This document shows positions 26,557 to 36,090 of a DNA stretch of 64,000 nt, piece after piece. The notes below the pieces were generated by a model that saw only the letters and a program-made list of their open reading frames with translations, searched no databases and was not told the origin of the DNA. The number at the start of each line of letters is the position of its first letter. Positions within the stretch are counted from its first letter, which is position 1. The position numbers and the translations under genes were made by a program. Location: contig NZ_CP021978.1 in NCBI RefSeq assembly GCF_004803895.1, positions 6,696,001 through 6,760,000 of the forward strand. Direction: 5' to 3'. This stretch comes from Streptomyces hawaiiensis. Lineage in GTDB: Bacteria; Actinomycetota; Actinomycetes; Streptomycetales; Streptomycetaceae.

Positions 26557-28540
26557 ATCCGCCGCCCCCGCCCGTCCGGCACCCCGGACTTGCGGAGGAA
26601 GTAGCTGTTGAGCTGATCGCGCCACTCGCGGGCACCGCGGAGCTGCTCCTCATAGCGTTCCGCCACCCGGGCGTGGCGCGCCGGATCCACCAGCCCGGCC
26701 AGGGAGGCCCACACCGACCGGGCCTGCTCGACCTCCTCGACACCCTCGAAGTGCGTGTCGTAGATGTGCTGGATCACGCTCTTCCCGCTCGTCAGCACAT
26801 GCCCGTACGGCACATGGTGAAAGAACAGCAGCAGCTCGTCCGGGCAGGTGTCCGGCGATTCGTAGAGCCCGGCCCACGGTGTGCCGTACTGCCCGGCGAA
26901 CCCGGTGCCGCTCGCCACACTGCGGTCGACGCCGATCCCGTCCCGGTCGGCGAAGTGATAGGTCCCCACCGGCTGTACTCGTACCCGTCCACGCTCGGCC
27001 CGTAATGATGCCCCGGCTGCACCATGAAGCCGACGCCCAGGGGAGCGGTGTACTTCTCGTACGTCCGCCACGAGCCGTCGAGCACCGCGTGCAGCCCGGC
27101 GAACAGGCGCTTTGAGGCCTCCGGGAAGGTGAGCCCGATCCACTCGTCGAGCACCTCGCCCGGCTCGGCATCGGGCCGCCAGGCCAGCCGCCCGAAGGTG
27201 TAGAGGTTCGCCTGGGCGAGGGGATGCCCGGTCCAGAACGGGTCGTCCCCGACGTTCGACACGGCGACGAGCCCGCCCCGCGCCGACTCGCCCACGGGGA
27301 GCCCGGGTTCGTGCCGGAACCGCAGCACCTCGCTCCACATCGGCCCCAGCCAGCACACATGCCTCTGCTGCCCGGTGTACTCCTGGGTGACCTGCAGCTC
27401 CACCGCCAGCCTGGTCCGCGGCATCGCCCCGATCAGCGGCGAGACCGGCTCACGCACCTGGAAGTCCATCGGCCCGTGCTTCACCTGGAGCACGGCGCCG
27501 GCCGCGAACTCCCCGTCCAGCGGCACGAAATGGTCGTACGCGGCCCGGGCCCGGTCCGTCGTGCGGTCCCGCCAGTCCTGGCGGTGGTCGTAGACGAACG
27601 CCCGCCAGTGCACCGTGCCGCCGAACGGCTCCACTGCCGCCGCCAGCAGGTTCGCGCCCTCGGAGTGACTGCGGCCGTACGCGAACGGCCCCGGCTGCCC
27701 CTCCGAGTCGGCCTTCACCACGTACCCGCCGAAGTCGGGTATCGCCTCGTACACCCGCCGCGTCGCCTCGGCCCACCAGCCGCGCACCGCCTCGTCCAGC
27801 GGATCGGCGGTGGACAGCCCGCCCAGCGTGAGCGGTGCCGCGAAGGAGACCGACAGATGGGTGCGGATGCCGTAGGGCCGCAACGCCTCGGCGATATCGG
27901 CCACTTCACCGATCCGGTCGGTCAGCAGACGCGCCTCGGTCGCGTGCACATTGACGTTGTTCACCGAGATCGCGTTGACCCCGCAGGCCGCGAGCAGCCT
28001 GCCGTACGCCCGCACCCGCTCCAGGTCGCCGCGTGCCCGCCCGTCCTGCCAGAACAGCGAGCCGCCCGCGTACCCGCGCTCCACCTGGCCCATGACCGGG
28101 TGCACGGCCACGTTGTCCCAGTGGTCGAGCATGCGCAGGGCGAGCGCCGGGCGATGCGTCCGAGGCGGCCGCTCACCGCTGAACGCCGCCTCCCCGAGCC
28201 GTACGACATGGAACAGCCCGTACAGCAGCCCGCGTCCACCGCCGGCGGTGACGGTCGTCGTGCCGCCCTCACGCGCGAGGGTGAAACCCTCCTCGCCCAG
28301 GTGTTCCGGACCGTCGGCACCGAGGCAGAGGGCCAGGTCGTACGGGCCGTCGTCCGACGCGTCCCGCACGACCCGGCCCCCGAACCGCCGGCAAGCCTCC
28401 GCCACCTCCCCGTGCACCGTCTCCGCCAGCGGACCCGAGCCGCGGATCAGCGTCCGCCGGCCGCCGACCGCCCGGAAGGCGGCGGACGGCAGCCAGGCCG
28501 GGTCGACACCCTCGGGCAGGACGGGCACGGGAAGCGGCAT
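26550..28540 (-). pseudogene. GH67 alpha-glucuronidase, reading frame broken by one base
   Basis: The 5' part (28540 to about 26968) encodes a GH67 alpha-glucuronidase that removes 4-O-methylglucuronic acid from xylo-oligosaccharides: VKADSEGQPGPFAYGRSH, FVYDHRQDWRDR and QVKHGPMDFQVREP carry the catalytic Glu/Asp/Glu region. At codon ~525 the frame changes: DGYEYSRWG continues in another frame as TYHFADRDGIGVDRSVASGTG down to the stop at 26550. Adding one base in the C run at 26964-26967 would restore a 663-residue protein of normal family length. Without it the frame ends at 26792 with about 58 unrelated residues. It could be a sequencing error in the homopolymer, a recent mutation or a programmed slip. 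It follows GH92 by 20 bases and is probably co-transcribed. Start ATG 28540, with GGGGG four bases upstream. Confidence 0.85.
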
Positions 28541-28560
28541 CGGACCCCCAACTCGGCTGC

Positions 28561-31500
28561 TCAGGAGAGCAGTTCGACCTCCGCCAGTGTCGCCTCACCG
28601 TCGAGGACCAGGCGGTACTTCTCGTACGTACCCGGTGACCTCACCGAGAACGCGCGGGTCTGCCTGTCCCAGGCGAAAGCCTCCCCGGAGCGCCGGTCCA
28701 GCGTCCGCCAGGTCGTGCCGTCGGAGGAGCCCTGGAGCGTCCATCCGGCCGGCGCCTTCGCCCGGTCCGCCGACGACGTCAGCGTGTACTGGACCGCCTG
28801 GGCACCCTTCGAGACGGGCAGGTCCACGGAGGTCACGGCGGCGTCCGTCGCCGATGTGTCGTCGAACAGTGCGCCGTCACCCTTCAGCACGTCCGCGCGC
28901 GGCGCCGGCACCTTGTCGTCCCGGGTGACCGACACGGGCGCGGCGTGCCCGCCCGTGCCCCAGGACGAGGGTCTCGGACCCATGTCGAACTCCAGGACAC
29001 CACCCTTGGCGACCAGCGAGTGGGGCAGCGAGGTCTTCGTCCAGGTCCGGCCGTTGACCTTCAGCCCCTGCACGTACACGTTCTTCGCGCTGTTCCTGGG
29101 CGCCTTCACCACCAGCTCGCGCCCGTTCTCCAGATGCACGGTCGCCTTCGTGAACAGGGGCGAGCCGATCGCGTACTCGCCGCTGCCCATCACCAGCGGG
29201 TAGAAGCCGAGCGCGGAGAACAGGTACCAGGCCGACTGCTCGCCGTTGTCCTCGTCGCCGTGGTAGCCCTGCCCGATCTCGCTGCCCGTGTACAGCCGGG
29301 ACAGCACCTCGCGGACGTTCTTCTGCGTCTTCCAGGGCTGCCCGGCCGCGTCGTACATGTAGAGGGCGTGGTGGGCGACCTGGTTGGAGTGCCCGTACAT
29401 GCCCATCCGCACGTCCCGCGCCTCGGTCATCTCGTGGATGACACCGCCGTAGGAGCCGACGAACTCGGGGGAGGCCGTCTCCGGGGTGGAGAGGTACGCG
29501 TCGAGCTTGTCGGCGAGGCCCTTCCGGCCGCCGTAGAGGTTCGCGAGGCCGCGACTGTCCTGCGGCGCGGTGAAGGCGTACCCCCACCCGTTGGTCTCGG
29601 TGTAGTCGTGCCCCCACACCCGCGGGTCGTACGTGGAGGACTCGACCCGCCAGTCGCCCTCGGCGTCGCGGCCCTGGAAGAACCCGGCCTTCGCGTCGAA
29701 GAGGTTCACATAGTCCTGGGCGCGGTTGAGGAAGTAATCCGACTCCTCCTTGTAGCGCCGCTCGCCGGTCTCCTCGTACAGCTTCCGGCCCATGCGGGAG
29801 ATGCCGTAGTCGTTGAGGTAGCCCTCCAGCGCCCAGGACAGGCCCTCGTGGGTCTCGGTGCTCGTGTAGCCGAGGAAGGGGGAGGTGGCCATGCCCTTGC
29901 GGCCGACGCCGGGGTTCGGCGGTACGACCGTCGCGTTCTTCACGGCCGCCTCGTACGCCGCCTTCGCGTCGAAGTCGACGCCCTTGACGTACGCGTCCGC
30001 GAACGCCACGTCCGAGGACGTGCCCGTCATGAGGTCCGCGTAGCCGGGGGAGGACCAGCGGGACGTCCAGCCGCCGTCCTTGTACTGCTGCACGAACCCG
30101 TCGACCAGCTCACCCGCCCGGGACGGAGTGAGGAACGCGTACGCGGGCCAGGTCGTCCGGTAGGTGTCCCAGAAGCCGTTGTTCACGTACACCTTGCCGT
30201 CGACGATCTTCGCGCCGGTGTGCGTCGGGGTGTCCGGGTTCGGCATGGGGGAGAACGGCGAGGCGTACCGGTGCTTCCCGCCGGCCTTCTCGAAACCGGA
30301 GTTGGGGTACAGATACAGCCGGTACAGGCTGGAGTGCAGCGTCGTCAGCTGGTCGGGGGTCGCGCCCTCGACCTCGACCTTGCCGAGCAGCCGGTCCCAC
30401 TGCCGCTGGGCGCTCTTCTTCACCGCCTCGAACGACCTGCCCTCCGGGATCTCCTGGCGCAGATTGTCCTTGGCCTGGTCGAGGCCGATCAGCGAGGTCG
30501 CCAGACGCAGCGTGACGGTCCGGTCGTCGGCCTTGAAGCGGAGGTAGCCCTTCACACCGGCCGAGGAGCCCTCGCTCACCGGCTGGTCGAACTCGCCGTA
30601 GACGAACAGCCGGGTCGCGCCCGTCGACAGCCCGGACTTGACGTCCGAGTAACCGGTGACGACCCCGTTCTCCTGGTCCAGGGTCAGCCCCGCCTGATCG
30701 GTCACGTTGTCGAAGAGGACGCTCGCGTCGTCACCGGGATAGGTGAAGCGCAGCGCGGCCGCGTGGTCGGTCGGCGCCATCTCGGCCTTCAGCCCGTTCT
30801 CGAACCGCACCCCGTAGTAGTACGGCCGCGCGACCTCGTTCTCGTGCCGGAAGGCCAGCTCCCGCGCCTCCCGGCCCAGCTCGGGCGTCCCTGCCGCGAC
30901 GGACGGCATCACCTGAAAGGTCTGCCGGTCACCCATCCAGGGGCTCGGCTCGTGGCTCGCGCTGAACGCCTGGATCGTCGGCAGGTTGTCCGCGTTGTTC
31001 GCACGTGCGTAGTCGTACAGCCAGCTCAGCGAACCCGCGTTGGTCACCGGCGTCCAGAAGTTGAAGCCGTGCGGCACCGCGGTCGCCGGGAAGTTGTTGC
31101 CGCGGGAGAAGCCGCCGCTGGAGTTGGTGCCCCGGGTCGTCACCGCGTAGTCCGACAGATGCGCCTTCGGCCGCTCGGGGGCGGCGGTCTCGATGGTCAC
31201 GTCGTCCAGCCAGCCCCGGAACCTCGCCGGACCCCCGGGGGAGTCGTACGCCACCAGGATCCGGTCCACGGTCTTCCCGGCCGCGACCGACCCTATCCGC
31301 GAGGCCACGTTGTTCCACTGGTTGACGTAGAGGATCTTCGCCGCGCCCTGCCCCTGCGGGGTCAGCGGGAAACCGTGCTGGTCGGTGGCGCGCAGGTCGC
31401 TCAGATGGGTGCCGTCGGTGAAGGCCAGGTCGACGGAGACGTTCGTCGCGTCGTAGTCGAGGTCGCCGTCCGCCATCGACGGGAAGACCCGGTACGACAG

Positions 31501-32358
31501 CCGCGTGTCCCGGCCGACGGCCACGTTCACGTCGAAGACCTTGTTGTACGAGTAGGCCCGCCCGTCGGCGGTGTGCCGGCCGGCGTAACGCAGGGCCCGC
31601 TTTCCGGTGAACCCGGCGCCCGCCTTGGCGGTGGGGGAGCCGCTCGGGCCCCGGTCGACCAGGGAGAGCATGTCCTGCGGGACGGGCCCGTCCGTGCCGC
31701 CCGTGGACAGCTGGAGGTCGGCGAGCTGGAGGATGTCGCCGCCGTTGTTCCCGGTGACGTCCAGCCGGAAGTGCCGGTACTCGCCGGGCTCCGCCAGGTC
31801 GTAGGTCTTCGTCTGGAACCGCTCGGAGAAGGACTCGCCGGAGCGGGTGTCCAGGGTCTTCCAGTCCTTGCCGTCGGAGGAGCCCTTCAGGGCCCAGTCC
31901 TTCGGGTCGCGCTCGTCGTGGTCATTGGCCGATGTCAGTGCATAGCGCACCAATTTGATGGACTTGCCCAATTCGAACTCGACCCAGCCGGCGGGCTCGA
32001 AGACGAGCCACTTGGTGCTCGGTTCGCCGTCGACGAGGTTCTCCTTCACCTCACCGCCGCCGGTGTTCTCGGCACTGGCCCGGACGTCGGTGACCTGGTC
32101 GGTCACATTGCCCGGTATGCCGCTGCTGTAGCCGCCGTCGACGCCCGAGGCCCTTTTGGTGCCGCCGGGGGTGGTGTCGACGGTGTTCACCCAGTCCGGA
32201 ACAGGGTCGTCCGCCTCGAACGAGGACGCGAACCCCCGATCGGGTCTCTCAGGGGTTTCTGGCAGTGCGACCGCAACGCCCTGCGAACCCAGGGCCAAAG
32301 CGAAGGCGGTCGCCGACACGACCGCCGAACCCCATCTGTGCCGAGCTTTCCGCTGCAT
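28561..32358 (-). CDS. Secreted GH92 alpha-mannosidase with discoidin-like domains
   Basis: A 1265-residue secreted enzyme. After a signal peptide (about residues 1-37, ending GVAVA) come an F5/8-type C (discoidin, CBM32-like) domain (about 75-215), a carbohydrate-binding beta region (230-400), the GH92 catalytic part (405-1130) and a second discoidin-like domain at the C-terminus (about 1140-1265). The catalytic region shows HGDEDNGEQSAWYLFSALGFYP, the calcium-dependent family motif, and NNGFWDTYRTTWPA. GH92 enzymes are exo-alpha-mannosidases that trim N-glycans or mannans. I chose the ATG at 32358 (GGGAGGG about 10 bases upstream, signal peptide follows). A palindrome at 32384-32395 sits just before it. 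Divergent from ngcEFG, which takes up the GlcNAc that N-glycans also contain. Confidence 0.93.
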   Translation of the reverse strand: MQRKARHRWGSAVVSATAFALALGSQGVAVALPETPERPDRGFASSFEADDPVPDWVNTVDTTPGGTKRASGVDGGYSSGIPGNVTDQVTDVRASAENTGGGEVKENLVDGEPSTKWLVFEPAGWVEFELGKSIKLVRYALTSANDHDERDPKDWALKGSSDGKDWKTLDTRSGESFSERFQTKTYDLAEPGEYRHFRLDVTGNNGGDILQLADLQLSTGGTDGPVPQDMLSLVDRGPSGSPTAKAGAGFTGKRALRYAGRHTADGRAYSYNKVFDVNVAVGRDTRLSYRVFPSMADGDLDYDATNVSVDLAFTDGTHLSDLRATDQHGFPLTPQGQGAAKILYVNQWNNVASRIGSVAAGKTVDRILVAYDSPGGPARFRGWLDDVTIETAAPERPKAHLSDYAVTTRGTNSSGGFSRGNNFPATAVPHGFNFWTPVTNAGSLSWLYDYARANNADNLPTIQAFSASHEPSPWMGDRQTFQVMPSVAAGTPELGREARELAFRHENEVARPYYYGVRFENGLKAEMAPTDHAAALRFTYPGDDASVLFDNVTDQAGLTLDQENGVVTGYSDVKSGLSTGATRLFVYGEFDQPVSEGSSAGVKGYLRFKADDRTVTLRLATSLIGLDQAKDNLRQEIPEGRSFEAVKKSAQRQWDRLLGKVEVEGATPDQLTTLHSSLYRLYLYPNSGFEKAGGKHRYASPFSPMPNPDTPTHTGAKIVDGKVYVNNGFWDTYRTTWPAYAFLTPSRAGELVDGFVQQYKDGGWTSRWSSPGYADLMTGTSSDVAFADAYVKGVDFDAKAAYEAAVKNATVVPPNPGVGRKGMATSPFLGYTSTETHEGLSWALEGYLNDYGISRMGRKLYEETGERRYKEESDYFLNRAQDYVNLFDAKAGFFQGRDAEGDWRVESSTYDPRVWGHDYTETNGWGYAFTAPQDSRGLANLYGGRKGLADKLDAYLSTPETASPEFVGSYGGVIHEMTEARDVRMGMYGHSNQVAHHALYMYDAAGQPWKTQKNVREVLSRLYTGSEIGQGYHGDEDNGEQSAWYLFSALGFYPLVMGSGEYAIGSPLFTKATVHLENGRELVVKAPRNSAKNVYVQGLKVNGRTWTKTSLPHSLVAKGGVLEFDMGPRPSSWGTGGHAAPVSVTRDDKVPAPRADVLKGDGALFDDTSATDAAVTSVDLPVSKGAQAVQYTLTSSADRAKAPAGWTLQGSSDGTTWRTLDRRSGEAFAWDRQTRAFSVRSPGTYEKYRLVLDGEATLAEVELLS

Positions 32359-32383
32359 CAACGGGTACCCTCCCTGCGCAGTG

Positions 32384-32395
32384 GACAACGTTGTC
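32384..32395. promoter_or_regulatory. Palindrome upstream of the GH92 gene
   Basis: GACAACGTTGTC is a perfect 12-base palindrome with a central CG, the geometry of LacI/ROK-type operators, 26 bases before the GH92 start codon. No matching regulator gene is adjacent. Confidence 0.5.
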
Positions 32396-32585
32396 ACCTT
32401 CGATGCGCAAGGACCAGTAGTTGCCCAAGTGGCGAGGAGTGTCAAGGGTGTTGCCTGTGGCATTCGGGCGTGGAGGCCGGGATATTTCCGGCGGAGCACC
32501 CGCAGGCCGCTCATACTTCCGCGAGGTCTCAACTCGGATAAGACCCAGGGCCAACCTTGTGTTCGATCTTGATCCGCTGGCGGGA

Positions 32586-32601
32586 AGTGGACTATACCTG
32601 T
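32586..32601. promoter_or_regulatory. DasR-responsive element (dre)-like site
   Basis: AGTGGACTATACCTGT matches the dre consensus A(C/G)TGGTCTAGACCA(G/C)T at 13 of 16 positions by my count. It lies 126 bases upstream of ngcE, a GlcNAc/chitobiose uptake gene and therefore a logical DasR target. The 368-base region between GH92 and ngcE holds this site and the palindrome at 32384 but no gene. Confidence 0.65.
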
Positions 32602-32726
32602 CGGGCGATTCACACGATCCGCACGTCACCACCCGCACTTCCCTGCACGACCCAGCTTGACCCGATCGCGGTGCCGGGAAGGATCCGGTTCACCGCCTGA
32701 GTCCTGGAGAAGGCGAGGACTTGAGC

Positions 32727-34181
32727 ATGGGATCCACTTCCGCCGAGAACCACGGCACCGAAGGTGTCGGCCGCCGTGATCTGATCAAACGGTCTGCCGC
32801 GCTCGGGCTGATCTCCGTCCCCACCATGAGTTTTCTGTCCGCCTGCGCCAGCAGCGGCGGCGACGACAGCGGGGACAAGGCCAAGGCCGGCAAGAAGACC
32901 GCGAAGAACCCGCTCGCCGTCAATGACACGGCCGGTATGGAATTCGTCCTGTTCGACGGCGGCTTCGGCAAGGAGTACGCCGAGGACGCCGTGAAGATCT
33001 ACGAGAAGAACTTCCCCGAGGCGACGGTGAAGTTCTCCGCCACCCAGAAGATCCAGTCCACGCTCCAGCCCCGCTTCAACCAGGGCACCCCGCCGGACCT
33101 CATCGACAACTCCGGTGCCGAGCAGATGGACATGGGTGTCCTGGTCGGCAAGAACCAGCTCACCGACCTCACCCCGCTGCTGGACGCGCCCTCCTACGAC
33201 GACCCGGACAAGAAGGTCCGCGACACGCTGCGCCCCGGCATCGTGGAGATGGGCCAGTTCGACGGCGAGAAGGTCTGGATCCTTTACTACGCCTACACGG
33301 TGTACGGCGTCTGGTACTCGCAGAAGGCCCTGGCCTCGCTCGACGAGCAGTACCCCGAGACCTGGGACCAGATGCTCGCGGTCTGCGCGAAGGCCAAGAA
33401 GAAGGGCATGGCGGGCTGGACGTACGCGGGCAAATACCCGTACTACCTCCCCTTTTCGCTTTACCCGATGATCGGCAAGGTCGGCGGCCGCGAGGTCCTC
33501 GACGCGATCGACAACCTGGAGCCGAACGCTTGGAAGCACCCGGCCGTCAAGGCCTGCTTCGACGCGTACTACGAGCTCTACAAGAAGGGTTACGTCCTCA
33601 AGGGCACCCCGGGCCTGGACCACATCCAGTCGCAGACCGCCTGGGCCGAGGGCAAGGCGCTGTTCATCCCGAACGGCTCCTGGGTGGAGAACGAGTCGGC
33701 CAACGTCATCCCCGAGGACTTCGACCTGGCCGTCTCCGCGCCCACCGGCCTCGACTCCTCCGACAAGATGCCCTTCGGCACCATCTGGGCCTCCGGCGGT
33801 GAGCCCTTCATCGTCCCGGCCAAGGCGAAGAACGCCCCCGGCGGCATGGAGCAGCTGCGCATCATGCTCAGCGAGGCCTCCTCGAAGAACTTCACCGGCA
33901 AGGTGAAGTCGCTGACCGCGTACGACGGCGGCACCGACGGCGTCGCCCTCACCCCCGGTCTGAAGTCGGGTGTCGCGGCGCTGGACAAGGCCGGCGAGAA
34001 CGTGGTGAATCCCCGTCTCCAGGACTGGTACGTGCAGTTGCAGAAGGAGAAGATCGGCGTGTCCGGTCTGGGCGAGATGATGGCGGGCCGCCTCACCCCG
34101 GCCGAGGCCATCAAGAAGATCCAGGGCTTTGCCGACGAGGCGGCCAAGGACGACTCCATCAAGCACTACAAGCACCAGTAA
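32727..34181 (+). CDS. ngcE: N-acetylglucosamine/N,N'-diacetylchitobiose-binding lipoprotein
   Basis: A 484-residue lipoprotein with a twin-arginine motif (GRRDLIK) and lipobox LSAC (Cys40). The mature part is a CUT1 binding protein; GMEFVLFDGGFGKEYAEDAVKIYEKNFP and the Trp/Tyr-rich VWILYYAYTVYGVWYS region fit the NgcE group, and the order binding protein-permease-permease followed by a ROK regulator and xylFGH is that of S. coelicolor ngcEFG-rok7B7. It captures GlcNAc or chitobiose outside the cell. I chose the ATG at 32727 (GAGG 8 bases upstream); TTG at 32721 is an alternative. A dre-like site upstream suggests DasR control. Confidence 0.9.
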   Translation: MGSTSAENHGTEGVGRRDLIKRSAALGLISVPTMSFLSACASSGGDDSGDKAKAGKKTAKNPLAVNDTAGMEFVLFDGGFGKEYAEDAVKIYEKNFPEATVKFSATQKIQSTLQPRFNQGTPPDLIDNSGAEQMDMGVLVGKNQLTDLTPLLDAPSYDDPDKKVRDTLRPGIVEMGQFDGEKVWILYYAYTVYGVWYSQKALASLDEQYPETWDQMLAVCAKAKKKGMAGWTYAGKYPYYLPFSLYPMIGKVGGREVLDAIDNLEPNAWKHPAVKACFDAYYELYKKGYVLKGTPGLDHIQSQTAWAEGKALFIPNGSWVENESANVIPEDFDLAVSAPTGLDSSDKMPFGTIWASGGEPFIVPAKAKNAPGGMEQLRIMLSEASSKNFTGKVKSLTAYDGGTDGVALTPGLKSGVAALDKAGENVVNPRLQDWYVQLQKEKIGVSGLGEMMAGRLTPAEAIKKIQGFADEAAKDDSIKHYKHQ

Positions 34182-34222
34182 CAGCACAGGAAATCGATTT
34201 CCGAAACGGCACCGGAGTGGCG

Positions 34223-35149
34223 ATGCAGCACGGCAAGTACCGGTTCATCGTGGGCTTCCTGGCACTGCCCCTCGGCCTGTACGCGCTCTTCGTGGTCTGG
34301 CCGTTCATCCAGTCCATCTATTACTCGTTCACGGACTGGACCGGCCTGAGCCCCGAATTCAAGATGGTCGGTTTCGACAACTACAGCCGGATGCTCGACG
34401 ACGACATCTTCTGGAAGTCGTTGCAGCACAGCCTGCTGTTCGCCCTCCTGCTGCCGGTGGTGACGATCGGCCTCGCGCTGTTCTTCGCCTTCATGATCAA
34501 TGTGGGCGGCAGAAAGAGAAAGAACGGCCCCGTGATCACCGGCGTCCGAGGCTCCTCGTTCTACAAGATCGTCTACTTCTTCCCGCAGGTCCTCTCGATC
34601 GCCATCGTCGCGCTGCTGTTCGCGTTCGCGTACAACCCGGACAGCGGCGCGATCAACTCGCTCCTGCGCGGCATCGGCCTGGACGACCTCCAGCCCCTGT
34701 GGCTGGGCGACCCCGACCTCGCACTGTGGGCGGTGATGGCGGTCCTCGTCTGGTCGACGGTCGGCTTCTTCGTCGTCCTCTTCTCCGCCGGCATGGCCTC
34801 CATCCCGGCGGAGATGTACGAGGCCGCGCTCCTGGACGGCGCGAACCGCGTCACCACCTTCTTCCGGGTCACCCTGCCCCTGCTGTGGGACACCGTGCAG
34901 TCCGGCTGGGTCTACATGGGCATCCTCGCCCTGGGCGCCGAGTCGTTCGCGGTCGTGCAGATCATGACGACCGGGCCGGGCGGCCCCGACTACTCGACCA
35001 CCGTCATGGTCCTGTACGTGTACCAGAAGGCGTTCCGTGACGGGCAGGCCGCCTACGCCACCACCATCGGTGTCGCCCTGCTCGTCGTCACGCTGGCCTT
35101 CGCCGCCGTGGTGATGCGGCTGGGCCGTCGCGAGCGGCTGGAGTACTGA
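34223..35149 (+). CDS. ngcF: GlcNAc/chitobiose ABC permease
   Basis: A 308-residue permease with six hydrophobic segments (first RFIVGFLALPLGLYALFVVW) and the EAA loop MYEAALLDGANRVTTFFRVTLP. It is the MalF-like partner of NgcG and receives sugar from NgcE. ATG at 34223 has CGGAG 5 bases before it; GTG at 34217 is an alternative. Only three bases separate it from ngcG. No ATPase gene is in the cluster, consistent with use of the shared MsiK ATPase. Confidence 0.9.
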   Translation: MQHGKYRFIVGFLALPLGLYALFVVWPFIQSIYYSFTDWTGLSPEFKMVGFDNYSRMLDDDIFWKSLQHSLLFALLLPVVTIGLALFFAFMINVGGRKRKNGPVITGVRGSSFYKIVYFFPQVLSIAIVALLFAFAYNPDSGAINSLLRGIGLDDLQPLWLGDPDLALWAVMAVLVWSTVGFFVVLFSAGMASIPAEMYEAALLDGANRVTTFFRVTLPLLWDTVQSGWVYMGILALGAESFAVVQIMTTGPGGPDYSTTVMVLYVYQKAFRDGQAAYATTIGVALLVVTLAFAAVVMRLGRRERLEY

Positions 35150-35152
35150 TCG

Positions 35153-36076
35153 ATGAAGACGACCGAAACCCCCGCTCCGCTCCCGGCCGAGTCCGGAGCA
35201 CCCATCACCAAGACGGACGTCCGCCCGCCCGCGCCCCCGAAGGAGAAGAAGGAAGGCACGGTCCTCAACGTCTTCTCCCACGGCGTCCTGGTCGTCTGGG
35301 CGTTCATGGTGGTCCTGCCGCTGCTCTGGGCGGTCATGACGTCCTTCAAGGACGACCGCTCCATCTTCAGCTCCCCCTGGTCACTCCCGGACTCCCTGCA
35401 CTTCGACAACTGGTCGCGGGCGTGGACCCAGGCCAACATGAGCGACTACTTCCTCAACACGGTCCTCGTGGTGGGCGGTTCACTCATCGGCACCCTGGTC
35501 CTCGGCTCCATGGCGGCCTACGTCCTGGCCCGCTTCGACTTCCCGGGCAACCGCTTCATCTACTACCTGTTCATCGGCGGCATGAGCTTCCCGATCATGC
35601 TCGCGCTGGTCCCGCTGTTCTACGTCGTGAACAACATGGGCCTGCTGAACACCATCCACGGCCTGATCCTGGTCTACATCGCCTACTCGCTGCCGTTCAC
35701 GGTGTTCTTCCTGACCGCGTTCTTCCGCACGCTGCCGACGTCGATCGCCGAAGCGGCCTTCGTGGACGGCGCGTCCCACAGCCGCACGTTCTTCCAGATC
35801 ATGATCCCCATGGCCAAGCCGGGCCTGATCAGCGTCGGCATCTTCAACTTCCTGGGCCAGTGGAACCAGTACATGCTCCCCACGGTCCTCAACACCGACC
35901 CCGACAAACGCGTCCTCACCCAGGGCCTGGTCCAGCTGGCGGTCAGCCAGGGCTACAAGGGCGACTGGTCGGGCCTCTTCGCGGGCCTGGTGATGGCGAT
36001 GCTGCCGGTGCTCGCGGCGTACATCATCTTCCAGCGGCAGGTGGTGCAAGGGCTTACTGCGGGGGCGCTGAAGTAG
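35153..36076 (+). CDS. ngcG: GlcNAc/chitobiose ABC permease
   Basis: A 307-residue MalG-like permease. A Pro-rich, charged cytoplasmic start of about 40 residues precedes six membrane segments; the EAA loop is AEAAFVDGASHSRTFFQIMIP. It pairs with NgcF. The ATG at 35153 has GGAG about 9 bases upstream within the end of ngcF, so the two are coupled. The operon ends here and is followed directly by repeat copy A. Confidence 0.9.
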   Translation: MKTTETPAPLPAESGAPITKTDVRPPAPPKEKKEGTVLNVFSHGVLVVWAFMVVLPLLWAVMTSFKDDRSIFSSPWSLPDSLHFDNWSRAWTQANMSDYFLNTVLVVGGSLIGTLVLGSMAAYVLARFDFPGNRFIYYLFIGGMSFPIMLALVPLFYVVNNMGLLNTIHGLILVYIAYSLPFTVFFLTAFFRTLPTSIAEAAFVDGASHSRTFFQIMIPMAKPGLISVGIFNFLGQWNQYMLPTVLNTDPDKRVLTQGLVQLAVSQGYKGDWSGLFAGLVMAMLPVLAAYIIFQRQVVQGLTAGALK

Positions 36077-36090
36077 CCCCTGGCCGCCGC

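Noticed and set aside
28945..32541. Very long plus-strand open frame (about 1200 codons) opposite the GH92 gene
   Set aside because: It mirrors the GH92 codons, shows the Val/Arg/Gly/Asp-skewed composition of antisense frames in GC-rich DNA, and has no domain or ribosome site.
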